Shown here: positions 17,435 through 27,008 of the stretch, piece after piece
How the letters are laid out: each line of letters begins with the position of its first letter
Position numbering within the stretch: the first letter of the stretch is position 1
From: Pseudonocardia halophobica
GTDB lineage: Bacteria > Actinomycetota > Actinomycetes > Mycobacteriales > Pseudonocardiaceae
Assembly: GCF_027922425.1 (NCBI RefSeq)
Contig: NZ_BSFQ01000009.1
Location: 152,869 to 216,868, forward strand
Direction: 5' to 3'
DNA: 64,000 bases
Position numbers and translations under genes: made by a program
The notes under the pieces: generated by a model
Databases searched by the model: none
What the model was told of the DNA's origin: nothing
The model's input: the letters and a program-made list of their open reading frames with translations, nothing else

Positions 17435-18292
17435 TCAGGCCGGGGCCGGGTCCGCGGGCGCGGCGGCACCGGCGGGGCTGGTCGACCCCATCCCGTGCCG
17501 GGCGAGGAACTCCAGGGCCAGGTCCGCGGCGTCCCGCCAGGTCGAGTCGACGGCGTACGAGTGGCCGGCATCCGGGAACGCGGCCCACTCCGTGACCCCG
17601 GGGCTGCGGGAGAGGATGCGGTAGGCGGCGCGGCTGGTCGCCTCCGGCACCGTCCGGTCCTTCCCGGCCCCGACGACGAGCACGGGCCCGCGGTCGCGGT
17701 GCACGTCGACCGACGCCTCGCTGTGCAGCGCGAAGTTGGCGGTCGCGGCCTGGAACAGCGGCTTCATCGGCGAGGGGACGGCGTAGGCGTCGTAGAGCGC
17801 GTCGGACTCCTCGCGGCTGATCGCGTTGGCGAAGCCCGCGTGCCAGGAGTCCTTCGAGTGGATCCAGCTCCTGGTGCGCAGCTTCGGCTTGCTCAGCACC
17901 GGGAACGCCGTCCTGAGCTGGGCGGGCGGCAGCGCCAGGTTGCCCTTGAACTGGGCGGGCGAGAACGCGATGCAGGCCCGCGCGCACCCCTGGCCCAGGA
18001 GCTTCTCGGCGATCAGCCCGCCGAAGGAGTGGCCGATCACGATCGGCTGGGTGGGCAGGTCGGAGATCAGCGAGGCGAAGTGGTCCGTGACCACCGCGAT
18101 GCCGCGGTTCGCCACGGCATCGGGGTCGGCGCGGCACTCCTCGGCCGTCGGCGCCTCGCCGGGCCAGCCGGGGGCGACGGGCGCGTACCCGCGCTCCGTG
18201 AACAGCTCCACCCACGGCGTCCAGCTCGACGCGTGCAGCCAGAGGCCGTGGACGAAGACGACGGGGATCGGGTCGGGCGCGGGGATCGACAC
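17435..18292 (-). CDS. alpha/beta hydrolase
   Basis: 285 aa. VVFVHGLWLHASSW carries the oxyanion-hole HG, VIGHSFGGLIAEKL holds the nucleophile serine elbow (GHSFGG), and FPDAGHSYAV carries the catalytic His. The acid is probably the Asp in VVGAGKDRTVP. GTG 18292 is preferred over the longer upstream frame because GGAGG lies 6-7 nt before it. Substrate unknown. It is upstream of, and probably cotranscribed with, the GntR gene, and divergent from nadE. Confidence 0.83.
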   Translation of the reverse strand: MSIPAPDPIPVVFVHGLWLHASSWTPWVELFTERGYAPVAPGWPGEAPTAEECRADPDAVANRGIAVVTDHFASLISDLPTQPIVIGHSFGGLIAEKLLGQGCARACIAFSPAQFKGNLALPPAQLRTAFPVLSKPKLRTRSWIHSKDSWHAGFANAISREESDALYDAYAVPSPMKPLFQAATANFALHSEASVDVHRDRGPVLVVGAGKDRTVPEATSRAAYRILSRSPGVTEWAAFPDAGHSYAVDSTWRDAADLALEFLARHGMGSTSPAGAAAPADPAPA

Positions 18293-18480
18293 GTGTGTCC
18301 TCCGTGGATGGCCGGAAAGCGCAGCGTAAGGCCGTTCCGCGGGCCGGTCGATCGCCCGGATGCCGGAGCCGGGATCTTCCCCGCCGACGGTCCGGCTCCG
18401 CCGCCGGACGACCACCGGCGGGGACGAACCGGCACCGACCGGCGGGATTACGTGCGGATCAGCTGGGGCAGACTGCCGGT

Positions 18481-20526
18481 GTGGAGGACTTCTTCTCGGC
18501 CTACCGGCACGGCTTCCTGCGCACGGCCGCCTGCACGATCCACACGACGATCGCCGACCCGTCGGCGAACGCCGCCGCGGTGCTGGAGACGGCGCGCGCG
18601 CTCGACGAGGACGGGGTCGGGCTCGCGGTCTTCCCCGAGCTGACGCTGACCGGCTACTCGATCGAGGACATCCTCCTGCAGGACACGCTCCTCGACGCGG
18701 TGGCCGCGGCGCTCGACGAGATCGTGGCCGGCTCGGCCGGGCTGCTGCCGGTGCTCGTGGTGGGCGCGCCCCTGCGCCACCGGCAGCGCGTGCGCAACTG
18801 CGCGGTCGTGATCCACCGGGGGCGCGTCCTCGGTGTCGCGCCGAAGTCCTACCTGCCGACCTACCGGGAGTTCTACGAGCGCCGGCAGATCGGCGCGGGC
18901 GACGACGTCACCGGCACGATCCGGATCGGCGGCGAGGACGTGCCGATCGGGCCCGACCTGCTGTTCGCCGCCTCCGACGTGCCCGGCTTCGTGCTGCACG
19001 TGGAGATCTGCGAGGACATGTGGGTGCCGGTCCCGCCCTCGGCCGAGGCCGCGCTGGCCGGCGCGACGGTGCTGGCCAACCTGTCCGGCAGCCCGATCAC
19101 CGTGGGCCGGGCGGAGGACCGGAAGCTCATGGCCCGCAGCGCCTCCTCGCGCTGCCTGGCCGCCTACGTCTACGCCGCCGCCGGCGAGGGCGAGTCGTCG
19201 ACCGACCTCGCGTGGGACGGCCAGACGATGATCTACGAGAACGGCCTGCTGCTCGCCGAGACCGAGCGCTTCCCCCAGGGGGCGCGCCAGTCCGTGGCCG
19301 ACGTCGACATCGCGACCCTCTCCGCCGAGCGGGTGCGGATGGGGACGTTCGACGACAACCGCCGCCACCACGCCGACCGCACGGACGCCTTCCGCCGCGT
19401 CGAGTTCCGGCTCGACCCGCCGCGCGGCGACCTCGGCCTGCGCCGCGAGATCGAGCGCTTCCCGTTCGTGCCCGCGGACGAGTCGCGCCTCGAGCAGGAC
19501 TGCTACGAGGCCTACAACATCCAGGTCTCCGGCCTGGAGCAGCGGATGCGGGCGATCGGGAACCCGAAGGTCGTCATCGGGGTGTCCGGGGGCCTGGACT
19601 CCACGCACGCGCTGATCGTTGCGGCGCGGGCGATGGACCGGGCCGGGCGGCCGCGCAGCGACATCCTCGGGTTCACCCTGCCCGGCTTCGCCACCGGCGA
19701 CCGGACGAAGGGCAACGCCTACCGCCTGGCCGAGGCCCTCGGCGTCACCTTCGAGGAGATCGACATCACCGAGACCGCGCGGCTGATGCTGCGCAACCTC
19801 GGCCACCCGTTCTCCGCCGGCGAACCCGTCTACGACGTGACGTTCGAGAACGTCCAGGCCGGGCTGCGCACCGACTACCTGTTCCGCGCGGCCAACCAGC
19901 GGGGCGGGATCGTGCTCGGCACCGGCGACCTCTCCGAGCTGGCGCTGGGGTGGTCCACCTACGGCGTCGGCGACCAGATGTCGCACTACAACGTCAACGG
20001 CGGGGTGCCGAAGACCCTCATCCAGCACCTGATCCGGTGGGTCGTCTCGTCAAAGCAGTTCGACGACGAGGTGGGCGAGGTCCTCACGGACGTCCTCGAC
20101 ACCGAGATCACCCCGGAGCTGGTGCCGACCGGTGAGGACGAGGAGGTCCAGAGCAGCGAGGCCAAGGTGGGCCCCTACTCGCTGCAGGACTTCACGCTCT
20201 TCTACACCCTCCGCTACGGGCTGCGGCCGTCGAAGATCGCCTTCCTGCAGTGGCACGCCTGGCACGACCCGGCGCAGGGCCCGTGGCCGCCCGGCTTTCC
20301 CGAGGACGAGCGGCCGAGCTACTCGATGGCGGACATCCGGCGCTGGAGCGAGGTGTTCGCGCAGCGGTTCTTCTCGTTCAGCCAGTTCAAGCGCAGTGCG
20401 CTGCCGAACGGCCCGAAGGTCTCCGCCGGCGGGTCGCTCTCCCCGCGCGGGGATTGGCGGGCGCCGTCGGACATGTCGGCGCGGATCTGGCTCGACGAGA
20501 TCCGCCGCGAGGTGCCCGAAAGCTAG
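18481..20526 (+). CDS. nadE: glutamine-dependent NAD+ synthetase
   Basis: 681 aa, the size of two-domain actinobacterial NadE. It makes NAD+ from deamido-NAD+, ATP and glutamine. The N-terminal carbon-nitrogen hydrolase domain carries the triad Glu53 ([10 protein letters not shown]), Lys122 ([11 protein letters not shown]) and Cys177 (VEICEDMW). The C-terminal ATP pyrophosphatase domain has SGGLDS at 369-374 and [16 protein letters not shown] 18481 gives the family N-terminus and puts the triad within one residue of the mycobacterial positions as I recall them. It is essential in most bacteria lacking salvage. It is the one clear housekeeping gene in the middle of the window. Confidence 0.95.
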   Translation: MEDFFSAYRHGFLRTAACTIHTTIADPSANAAAVLETARALDEDGVGLAVFPELTLTGYSIEDILLQDTLLDAVAAALDEIVAGSAGLLPVLVVGAPLRHRQRVRNCAVVIHRGRVLGVAPKSYLPTYREFYERRQIGAGDDVTGTIRIGGEDVPIGPDLLFAASDVPGFVLHVEICEDMWVPVPPSAEAALAGATVLANLSGSPITVGRAEDRKLMARSASSRCLAAYVYAAAGEGESSTDLAWDGQTMIYENGLLLAETERFPQGARQSVADVDIATLSAERVRMGTFDDNRRHHADRTDAFRRVEFRLDPPRGDLGLRREIERFPFVPADESRLEQDCYEAYNIQVSGLEQRMRAIGNPKVVIGVSGGLDSTHALIVAARAMDRAGRPRSDILGFTLPGFATGDRTKGNAYRLAEALGVTFEEIDITETARLMLRNLGHPFSAGEPVYDVTFENVQAGLRTDYLFRAANQRGGIVLGTGDLSELALGWSTYGVGDQMSHYNVNGGVPKTLIQHLIRWVVSSKQFDDEVGEVLTDVLDTEITPELVPTGEDEEVQSSEAKVGPYSLQDFTLFYTLRYGLRPSKIAFLQWHAWHDPAQGPWPPGFPEDERPSYSMADIRRWSEVFAQRFFSFSQFKRSALPNGPKVSAGGSLSPRGDWRAPSDMSARIWLDEIRREVPES

Positions 20527-20618
20527 CCGGGTGTGGCGCCTGCTGCGCCGGACGGCGTAACGCCGAGCGGGCGGTGACGACTACAAGGACGGGAGCCATC
20601 CGTTCGAGGGAGTTCGTC

Positions 20619-20819
20619 GTGCCCGACCGTCACACAGCGTGGGGAGCCTCCGGCTGGGGCTGCAACGCCCGCGAGCCCTGGGCACCGCCGCTGTTCACCG
20701 CCGCGCCGGCCGCCGACGAGCGCGGGCCCGCGGGCCGGGCCTCGCTGGTCGTCCTCGCCGTGCTGAGCCTGCTGCTGGCGGGCACCGCCTACGCCTACGG
20801 CGTCCTCCACCTGTTCTGA
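20619..20819 (+). CDS. small membrane protein of unknown function
   Basis: 66 aa. The hydrophilic N-terminus is followed by one hydrophobic helix near the end (ASLVVLAVLSLLLAGTAYAY). GTG 20619 follows GAGGGAGTT. Codon use is normal and high-GC. I do not recognise a family. It lies between nadE and a DHA2 exporter and has no obvious partner. A chance ORF is possible because it is short. Confidence 0.45.
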   Translation: MPDRHTAWGASGWGCNAREPWAPPLFTAAPAADERGPAGRASLVVLAVLSLLLAGTAYAYGVLHLF

Positions 20820-20904
20820 CCCTCGCCGGCCGGCGGGCCCGGGCGCGATGAGTTCCGCGCCCCGCCGCGGTCCCCCTTCCGTACACCCGCGGAAGGAGAG
20901 CCCG

Positions 20905-22479
20905 ATGAGCACGCCGACCACCTCGCCCGCGAGGGCGGGCCGCCGGGAGTGGACCGGCCTGGCCGTGCTCGCGCTGGCGTGCCTGCTCTACGTCATGGAC
21001 CTGACGGTGCTGCAGCTCGCGCTCCCCCAGGTCAGCGCGGACCTCCAGCCGTCGAGCAGCCAGCTCCTGTGGATCGTCGACGTGTACGGCTTCATGGTCG
21101 CCGGCGCGCTGGTCACGATGGGCACGCTCGGCGACCGCATCGGCCGACGCCGGCTGCTCCTCGTCGGCGCCGCCGCCTTCGGTCTGACGTCGGTCCTCGC
21201 GGCCTTCTCCACCACGCCGGAGATGCTGATCGCGAGCCGGGCGCTGCTGGGCCTGTCCGGCGCGACGATCGCGCCCTCCACCCTGTCGCTGATCTTCCAC
21301 ATGTTCCGGGACCCGCGGGAGCGCTCGCTGGCCGTCGCGATCTGGATCGGCGCCTTCTCCGCAGGCAGCGGGATCGGGCCCGTGCTCGGCGGCGTGCTGC
21401 TCGGCTTCTTCTGGTGGGGCTCGGTGTTCCTGCTGGCCCTGCCCGTGATGGGCGCGCTGCTGATCATCGGTCCCCGCGTGCTGCCCGAGTTCCGCGACCC
21501 CGACGCCGGCCGGCTCGACGTGCTCAGCGCCGCCATGTCCGTCGTCGCGCTGCTGGCCGTGGTGTTCGGCGTGAAGCGGATCGCCGAGCACGGGCCGGGC
21601 ACGGGCGCGTTCGTGGCGATCACCGCCGGCCTGGTCGTGGGCGTGCTGTGGGTGCGGCGGCAGCGCCGGCTCGCCGAGCCGATGATCGACGTGGCGCTGT
21701 TCCGGAACCGCCGGTTCACCGCGGCGCTCGTGGTCAACTTCCTCGCGATCTTCGTGATGATCGGTTACTTCCTCTTCGTCGCGCAGTACCTGCAGCTCGT
21801 GCTGGGCCAGACGGCGCTGGAGGCGGGGCTGTGGTCGCTGCCGTCGGCGGCGGCGTTCGTGGTCGCCTCCCAGCTGGCGCCGCGGCTCCTGGGCGGGGTC
21901 CGGCCGGCGCGCGTCGTCGCGGGCGGACTGGGCTGCGCGGCCGCCGGGATGTTCCTGCTCACCACGGTCACCACGCAGCAGGGCCTGACCGCGCTGGTCG
22001 TGGCCTCGGTCGTGATCTCGCTGGGGATGGGCCCGGTGTTCGGCCTGACCACGGAGATGGTGGTCGGCTCGGCCCCGGAGGAGAAGGCGGGCGCGGCCTC
22101 GGGGATCTCGGAGACCGCCGCCGAGCTGGGTGGCGCGCTCGGGATCGCGGTGCTGGGCAGCATCGGCGTGGCGCTCTACCGCGGCGGGATCGCCGGTGCG
22201 CTGCCGGCCGGCGTCCCGGCCGAGGCGGCGGCCGCCGCCGAGGACACGTTGGGCGGGGCCGCGCGGGTGGCGGCCGAGCTGCCCGCGCCCGTCGGCGGCG
22301 AGCTGCTCGGGCTGGCCCGCGAGGTGTTCGTGACGGGCATGCAGGTCACCTCCTTCGCGGCGGGCTGCGTCGCGGTGGTGATCGCCGGCGTCGCCGCCGT
22401 GGCCCTCCGGCACGCCCGGCCGGCGGACCACGCCGAGCCCGTCGGGACCGCGGCGCGGCCCGAGCCCTGCCCGGCCTGA
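20905..22479 (+). CDS. DHA2-family MFS drug:H+ antiporter (14-TM type)
   Basis: 524 aa with about 14 hydrophobic segments. MDLTVLQLALPQVSADLQPS, LLWIVDVYGFMVAGALVTMG and GDRIGRRRLLLVG (motif A) match QacA/EmrB-type exporters, and GPVLGGVLLGFFWW fits motif C. ATG 20905 follows AAGGAGAG; the upstream in-frame ATG at 20848 lacks a site. Probably exports a toxic compound. It is convergent with a glycosyltransferase, a pairing seen around self-resistance genes but not proof of it. Confidence 0.85.
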   Translation: MSTPTTSPARAGRREWTGLAVLALACLLYVMDLTVLQLALPQVSADLQPSSSQLLWIVDVYGFMVAGALVTMGTLGDRIGRRRLLLVGAAAFGLTSVLAAFSTTPEMLIASRALLGLSGATIAPSTLSLIFHMFRDPRERSLAVAIWIGAFSAGSGIGPVLGGVLLGFFWWGSVFLLALPVMGALLIIGPRVLPEFRDPDAGRLDVLSAAMSVVALLAVVFGVKRIAEHGPGTGAFVAITAGLVVGVLWVRRQRRLAEPMIDVALFRNRRFTAALVVNFLAIFVMIGYFLFVAQYLQLVLGQTALEAGLWSLPSAAAFVVASQLAPRLLGGVRPARVVAGGLGCAAAGMFLLTTVTTQQGLTALVVASVVISLGMGPVFGLTTEMVVGSAPEEKAGAASGISETAAELGGALGIAVLGSIGVALYRGGIAGALPAGVPAEAAAAAEDTLGGAARVAAELPAPVGGELLGLAREVFVTGMQVTSFAAGCVAVVIAGVAAVALRHARPADHAEPVGTAARPEPCPA

Positions 22480-22494
22480 CCAGGCCGGCCACGA

Positions 22495-23661
22495 TCAGAC
22501 CAGCAGCGCGGCGACGACCTCGGCGGGCGACGGCATCCCGGCGATCTCCCGGGCCACCACCCCGGCGGCCGCCCGCGGCTCCGGGTCGTTGAGCAGCGAC
22601 GAGGCGACCTCGGCGACGGCGTCGGGCGTCGCCTCGCCGGGCAGCAGCCGCCGGCCGGCCCCGACGGCCAGCACCGCCCCGGCGTTGTCGAACTGGTCGG
22701 CGCACTGCGGCAGGAGGAGCTGCGGCACCCCGGAGGCCAGCGCGCCGAGGGTGGTTCCCGAGCCGCCGTGGTGCACCACCAGCGCCGCGTGCGGGAGCAC
22801 GTCCGCCTGCGGCACCCACTGCTCGACGCGCACGGTGTCCGGCAGGTCGTCGACCAGCGCGGCGTCGATCATGGGCCCGGCGGCCACCAGCACCCGGGCG
22901 GGCAGCCGGCCGAGGCCGTCGATCGCGGTGCGCAGGACGCTGCCCTCGGCGAACGCCGTGCCCAGCGTGAGGTAGACCAGCGGCGGTCCGGGCTCCCCCA
23001 CCCAGGCCGGCAGCGGGGCGGGCTCGGCGAAGGGCACCGAACGGAGCGGCACGCGGGGCGCGCGGTCCGGGGTGAAGGCGGCCAGGAAGGCCGGGTCCTG
23101 CAGCGACCGCGGGCAGACGTCGAGGAACGGGTCGCCGAGTCCCGGGCCTGCGACGACGGCGGGGTCCAGCCCCAGCTCGGCGGCCAGCCCGCCCACGTGG
23201 TCGCCGGCACGGGCGAGCATCTTGCCGCCCGCCACCCGTCCGAACCCGTGGCACAGGCCCCGGATCCCGGCCACCTTCGCCGCGAGCCCGGCCCCGAGGT
23301 CGCCCGCCTCGTGCACCACGACGTCCGGGCGCAGCTCCGCCAGTACGGGCGCGAGGTCGGCGGCCGTGCGCCGCGGCAGGACCTCGCCGAAGACCCGGCC
23401 GGCCATCGCCATCACCTCGTTCGGCGGGGTGGAGAACCGGTCCCGGGGGTCCTTCCCGGACTGCGCCCACACCTGCCCGAACGCCTCGCGGATCTCGCCG
23501 CCGGCCGCGACCGGCCGGAACCCCAACCGCTCGACGAGCGGGTGGAAGCTGGGTGCGATCGCGTAGGTCACCTCGTGCCCGGCCTCGCGTGCCGCGATCG
23601 CGAAGGGCAGCAGCGGGTAGGTGTGGCCGTGGGCGGCGATGCTCGAGATCAGGACGCGCAC
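22495..23661 (-). CDS. UGT/MGT-type glycosyltransferase (GT1)
   Basis: 388 aa. N-terminal RVLISSIAAHGHTYPLLPFA is the acceptor-domain start of macrolide-type glycosyltransferases. The C-terminal nucleotide-sugar site is WVPQADVLPHAALVVHHGGS followed by GTTLGALASGVPQLLLPQ, then FDNAGAVLAVGAGRRL. It transfers a sugar to a small hydrophobic acceptor, often in antibiotic tailoring or inactivation. No sugar-biosynthesis or polyketide genes are nearby. The TetR downstream on the same strand is separated by 34 nt and is transcribed before it, so the pair may be an operon (TetR then GT). Confidence 0.85.
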   Translation of the reverse strand: MRVLISSIAAHGHTYPLLPFAIAAREAGHEVTYAIAPSFHPLVERLGFRPVAAGGEIREAFGQVWAQSGKDPRDRFSTPPNEVMAMAGRVFGEVLPRRTAADLAPVLAELRPDVVVHEAGDLGAGLAAKVAGIRGLCHGFGRVAGGKMLARAGDHVGGLAAELGLDPAVVAGPGLGDPFLDVCPRSLQDPAFLAAFTPDRAPRVPLRSVPFAEPAPLPAWVGEPGPPLVYLTLGTAFAEGSVLRTAIDGLGRLPARVLVAAGPMIDAALVDDLPDTVRVEQWVPQADVLPHAALVVHHGGSGTTLGALASGVPQLLLPQCADQFDNAGAVLAVGAGRRLLPGEATPDAVAEVASSLLNDPEPRAAAGVVAREIAGMPSPAEVVAALLV

Positions 23662-23695
23662 CCGTCCAACCTAGGACCGTTGCGCGGCGTACCGG

Positions 23696-24364
23696 TCAGC
23701 CGGCGCGCGCGGCCAGACCGGCCAGCAGCACGGCGAGGAGCTCGCGGAGGGTGCCGGTGAAGTCCAGGCGCAACGTAGCCAGCTCCGGATCGGAGTCGTA
23801 GGCCGCGAGCATCGCGGCCGAGGGCTGGGAGTGCGCCCACAGCGCCCCGGTGGTGAGGGCCAGTGCCCCGGCGAAAGCGAAGGCCGACTCCGCCGTCAGC
23901 TCGGGCAGCCGGGCGCGGACCAGGTCGGCGAGCTCCTCGGTGGCGGCGATCGCGGCGCGCTTGAACCGGGCCACGACTCCGGGCGAGACGTTGCGCTCCA
24001 GCACGGCGGCCTGCGCCGCGGCGAGGTCGCACAACACCGGCCGGGCGGCCAGCGCCTCGGCCAGCGCCCCGGCGAGCTCCTCCCGGCGGGCGCCCGGGTC
24101 GTCGGCGGTCACCGCGGCCGGGAGGCGCTCGGCGAGCTCGGTGAGCAGGGCCTGCCACTCGGCCACGAGCAGCTCCAGGAGCACGGCCTCGCGGGAGTCG
24201 AAGTAGCGCAGCACCGCGGACTTGGCCAGGCAGGACCCCCGGGCGAGGGCGGTGAGGGTCAGGTCGGCGACCGGCGCCTCGCGCAGCATCGCCTCGGCCG
24301 TGCCGAGGATCGCGCGCCGCCGCTCCTCGCGCTGCTCCGCGCTGCGTGCCCGCTGGAAACCCAC
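23696..24364 (-). CDS. TetR family transcriptional regulator
   Basis: 222 aa. HTH: RARSAEQREERRRAILGTAE, then LTLTALARGSCLAKSAVLRY and FDSREAVLLELL. It is divergent from an SDR gene with 97 nt between starts, and three related inverted repeats (GACC..GGTC) fill the gap, consistent with autoregulation and control of the SDR. The glycosyltransferase gene lies 34 nt downstream on the same strand. Confidence 0.87.
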   Translation of the reverse strand: MGFQRARSAEQREERRRAILGTAEAMLREAPVADLTLTALARGSCLAKSAVLRYFDSREAVLLELLVAEWQALLTELAERLPAAVTADDPGARREELAGALAEALAARPVLCDLAAAQAAVLERNVSPGVVARFKRAAIAATEELADLVRARLPELTAESAFAFAGALALTTGALWAHSQPSAAMLAAYDSDPELATLRLDFTGTLRELLAVLLAGLAARAG

Positions 24365-24379
24365 GGTGCCGAGTTTACA

Positions 24380-24447
24380 GACCGCTGGTCACTTGTTATC
24401 GGACCGACGGTCCGTTACTGTCGAGGTCGTGAAAAGACCGACGGTCT
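24380..24447. promoter_or_regulatory. three TetR-type operator candidates in the divergent TetR/SDR promoter
   Basis: Palindromes at 24380-24390 (GACC-GCT-GGTC type), 24400-24414 (CGGACCGACGGTCCG, perfect with a central A) and 24435-24447 (AGACCGACGGTCT, perfect with a central A). The last is just before the SDR Shine-Dalgarno (AGGAGAA), where a bound repressor would block transcription. TTACTGT at 24414-24420 could be part of the SDR -10 region. Confidence 0.6.
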
Positions 24448-24461
24448 GTTAGGAGAAGCCG

Positions 24462-25379
24462 ATGTACACCGTCCCCGACCAGTCCGGGAAGCTCGTCGTC
24501 GTCACCGGGGCCAACAGCGGCACCGGCAAGGAGGCCGCGCGGCGGCTCGCCGGGGCGGGCGCCCGGGTGGTCCTCGCCGTCCGGACACCGGACAAGGGCG
24601 AGGCCGCGAAGGCCGAGATCCTGCGCGAGCACCCCGCGGCACAGCTGGAGGTCCGCCGGGTCGACCTGGCCGACCTCGCGTCCGTCGAGGAGTTCGCGGC
24701 CGGCCTGCTCGACCAGGGCACGCCCGTCGACACCCTGGTCAACAACGCCGGCGTGATGGCCCCGCCCACCCGCTTCACCACGGCCGACGGGTTCGAGCTG
24801 CAGTTCGGCAGCAACCACCTCGGCCCGTTCGCCCTCACCGTGCGACTGCTCCCGCTGGTCCTGGCCGCGCCGGAACCGCGGGTCGCGACCATGAGCAGCG
24901 GGGCGGCGCACCTCGGCCGCATCCGGTTCGAGGACCTGCAGTGGGAGCGGCGGTACAGCCCGACGCTCGCCTACGCGCAGTCGAAGCTCGCGAACCTGCT
25001 GATGGCGCGGCAGCTCTCCACGCTGGCCCGCGAGCGGGGCTGGACCCTGCGCAGCACCGCCGCCCACCCCGGGTTCACCCGCACCAACCTGCAGACCGCC
25101 GGGCCGACGATGGGCCGGACCAGGCCGAGCCTGATGGGCCGGGGAGTGGGGGTCCTGCCGTCGCAGGAGCCGCGGCAGGGCGCCGAGCCCCTGCTGTTCG
25201 CCGCGGCCGACCCCGCCGCGACCGACGGCGGCTACTACGGACCGGACGGGCGGTTCGGCCTGGTCGGGACCACCACCGAGGCCCGGGTGCCGCGCCGGGC
25301 ACGGGACGGCGACCTGGCGGCCCGGCTGTGGGCCGAGTCCGAGCGGCTCACCGGCGTCGCGCTCCCCGTGGCGGCGTGA
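24462..25379 (+). CDS. short-chain dehydrogenase/reductase (SDR)
   Basis: 305 aa. [20 protein letters not shown] (cofactor loop), [33 protein letters not shown] and [15 protein letters not shown] (catalytic Tyr/Lys) match the retinol-dehydrogenase-like SDR branch. AGGAGAA precedes the ATG. Likely controlled by the divergent TetR. Its stop is 1 nt from the stop of the convergent amidohydrolase. Substrate unknown. Confidence 0.85.
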   Translation: MYTVPDQSGKLVVVTGANSGTGKEAARRLAGAGARVVLAVRTPDKGEAAKAEILREHPAAQLEVRRVDLADLASVEEFAAGLLDQGTPVDTLVNNAGVMAPPTRFTTADGFELQFGSNHLGPFALTVRLLPLVLAAPEPRVATMSSGAAHLGRIRFEDLQWERRYSPTLAYAQSKLANLLMARQLSTLARERGWTLRSTAAHPGFTRTNLQTAGPTMGRTRPSLMGRGVGVLPSQEPRQGAEPLLFAAADPAATDGGYYGPDGRFGLVGTTTEARVPRRARDGDLAARLWAESERLTGVALPVAA

Positions 25380-25380
25380 C

Positions 25381-26814
25381 TCACCCGCCGTGCGTGGCGG
25401 CGCTCTGGTAGTCGGTGTAGGTGTACGGGTTGTCGAGGATCTTGGTCTCCGGGACGTCGGGGTTCATGCCCTGCGCCCACGCCTCCTCGCCGAGCGTCGA
25501 CCGCAGGTGCTCGACGGTCCGCTCGACCGTCGCCCGCGCCGCCGCCAGGTCGACGTCGACCAGCCGGCCCGCCCGCTTCACGATCCGCCCGCCCACGAGC
25601 ACTGTGTCGACGTCGCCGCGCTGGGCCTGGAAGGCGACGTGCCCGTAGGGGTTGAGCAGCGGGAACATCACCGGCGAGTGCTCGTTGCGGATCAGCACCA
25701 CGTCGGCGGACTTGCCCACCTCGAGGCTGCCCAGCTCGGCGTCGCGACCCAGCGCCCGGGCCCCGCCCAGCGTCGCCCATTCCACGACCTGCTCGGCGCG
25801 CAGCGCGGCGTGGGTGACGGTGTTCCCCTTGGCGTGCGCCTCCAGGTGCTCGCGCGAGCGGTCCGCGCCGAGGGTGGTGCGCATGGCGGAGAACAGGTCG
25901 CCGCTCCACCACACCGAGGTGTCCATGGACAGTGACACCGGGATCCCGTGCAGCCGCAGCGCCCAGGTGGGCGGGTAGCCCTGGCCGGCACTCTGCTCGC
26001 TCTCCGTGGACACCGACACCGAGCCGCCGGTGGCCGCGATCCGGTGGTAGGAGTCCGCGGACAGGGTCGCGGCGTGCACGTAGACCGACTCGGGCGTCAT
26101 GAAGCCGTGCTCGTGCATGAGCCGGATGCCGTCGTCGTTCGTGGCGCCCCAGACCCCGGCGTGCGTGGTGACCGGCGCGCCCAGCTCGCGGGCCACCTCG
26201 AAGGCCTGCTTCTCCGGGAACGCCGGGTCGCCGGTCACGTCGAAGGCCATCTGGAAGCCGAGCAGGTCGTCCCGGCGGCGGGAGACGAAGTCGCGGAACT
26301 CGGGTGCCGCGCTCCACTCGGCCGGCGCCTGCTGGATGTTGCCGTAAGCCAGCACGAACCGGCCGGGCACGGCCTGCAGCGCGTCGACGGCGGCGTCGGC
26401 GTGGTCGACGGTCTGCAGGCCGTGCGACCAGTCGACAGTGGTGGTGACGCCGGCGTCGAGCGCCTCGAGCGCGGAGAGCAGGTTGCCCGCGTGGACGTCC
26501 TCGGGCCGGAAGGCCTTGCCCCACTCCAGGTAGTACCAGACGAAGTACTGGGTCAGGGTCCAGTCGGCGCCGTAGCCGCGCATGGCCGTCTGCCACATGT
26601 GGCGGTGCGTGTCGATCATCCCCGGCATGACGACGCCGCCGGTCGCGTCGATCTCGACGGTGCCCTCGGGCACCTCGAGGTCCGGGCCGAGGGCGGCGAT
26701 CCGGCCGTCGGTGACGAGCAGGTCCTGACCGGCGAGGACCCGCTTGGCCGGGTCCATCGTCAGCACGGTCCCGCCGCGGAGGACGATCGGGCGCCCCTCG
26801 GTCGACTCGCTCAT
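25381..26814 (-). CDS. amidohydrolase family protein (TRZ/ATZ/deaminase type)
   Basis: 477 aa. The metal-dependent amidohydrolase superfamily is shown by GMIDTHRHMWQ (His70, His72), VTTHAGVWG, and the late SMDTSVWWSGD carrying the conserved Asp. The C-terminal composite domain ends VGGRIVKRAGRLV. The group resembles cytosine deaminase/chlorohydrolase-like enzymes that hydrolyse amines or C-Cl bonds on heterocycles. ATG 26814 follows GAGGGAGC; the frame runs longer upstream without a site. It is divergent from the IclR regulator and could belong to that regulon. Substrate unknown. Confidence 0.8.
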   Translation of the reverse strand: MSESTEGRPIVLRGGTVLTMDPAKRVLAGQDLLVTDGRIAALGPDLEVPEGTVEIDATGGVVMPGMIDTHRHMWQTAMRGYGADWTLTQYFVWYYLEWGKAFRPEDVHAGNLLSALEALDAGVTTTVDWSHGLQTVDHADAAVDALQAVPGRFVLAYGNIQQAPAEWSAAPEFRDFVSRRRDDLLGFQMAFDVTGDPAFPEKQAFEVARELGAPVTTHAGVWGATNDDGIRLMHEHGFMTPESVYVHAATLSADSYHRIAATGGSVSVSTESEQSAGQGYPPTWALRLHGIPVSLSMDTSVWWSGDLFSAMRTTLGADRSREHLEAHAKGNTVTHAALRAEQVVEWATLGGARALGRDAELGSLEVGKSADVVLIRNEHSPVMFPLLNPYGHVAFQAQRGDVDTVLVGGRIVKRAGRLVDVDLAAARATVERTVEHLRSTLGEEAWAQGMNPDVPETKILDNPYTYTDYQSAATHGG

Positions 26815-27008
26815 CGGCTCGCTCCCTCGCGATCTTCGGACCATCGTCCGCCTGTCGGTCAGCCCCGCGTGCGGGCTACTGTGGTCGAGCCCGTCGGCGG
26901 TGTCAATCACTCCGGGCCCGGGGCGGGCCCGCCCCGGTACCGCCCTGACCGGCCCGCGGACGCGGCCGGGCTACGGTGGGCGCCGCACGCGGCGGGACGG
27001 GGGTACGC

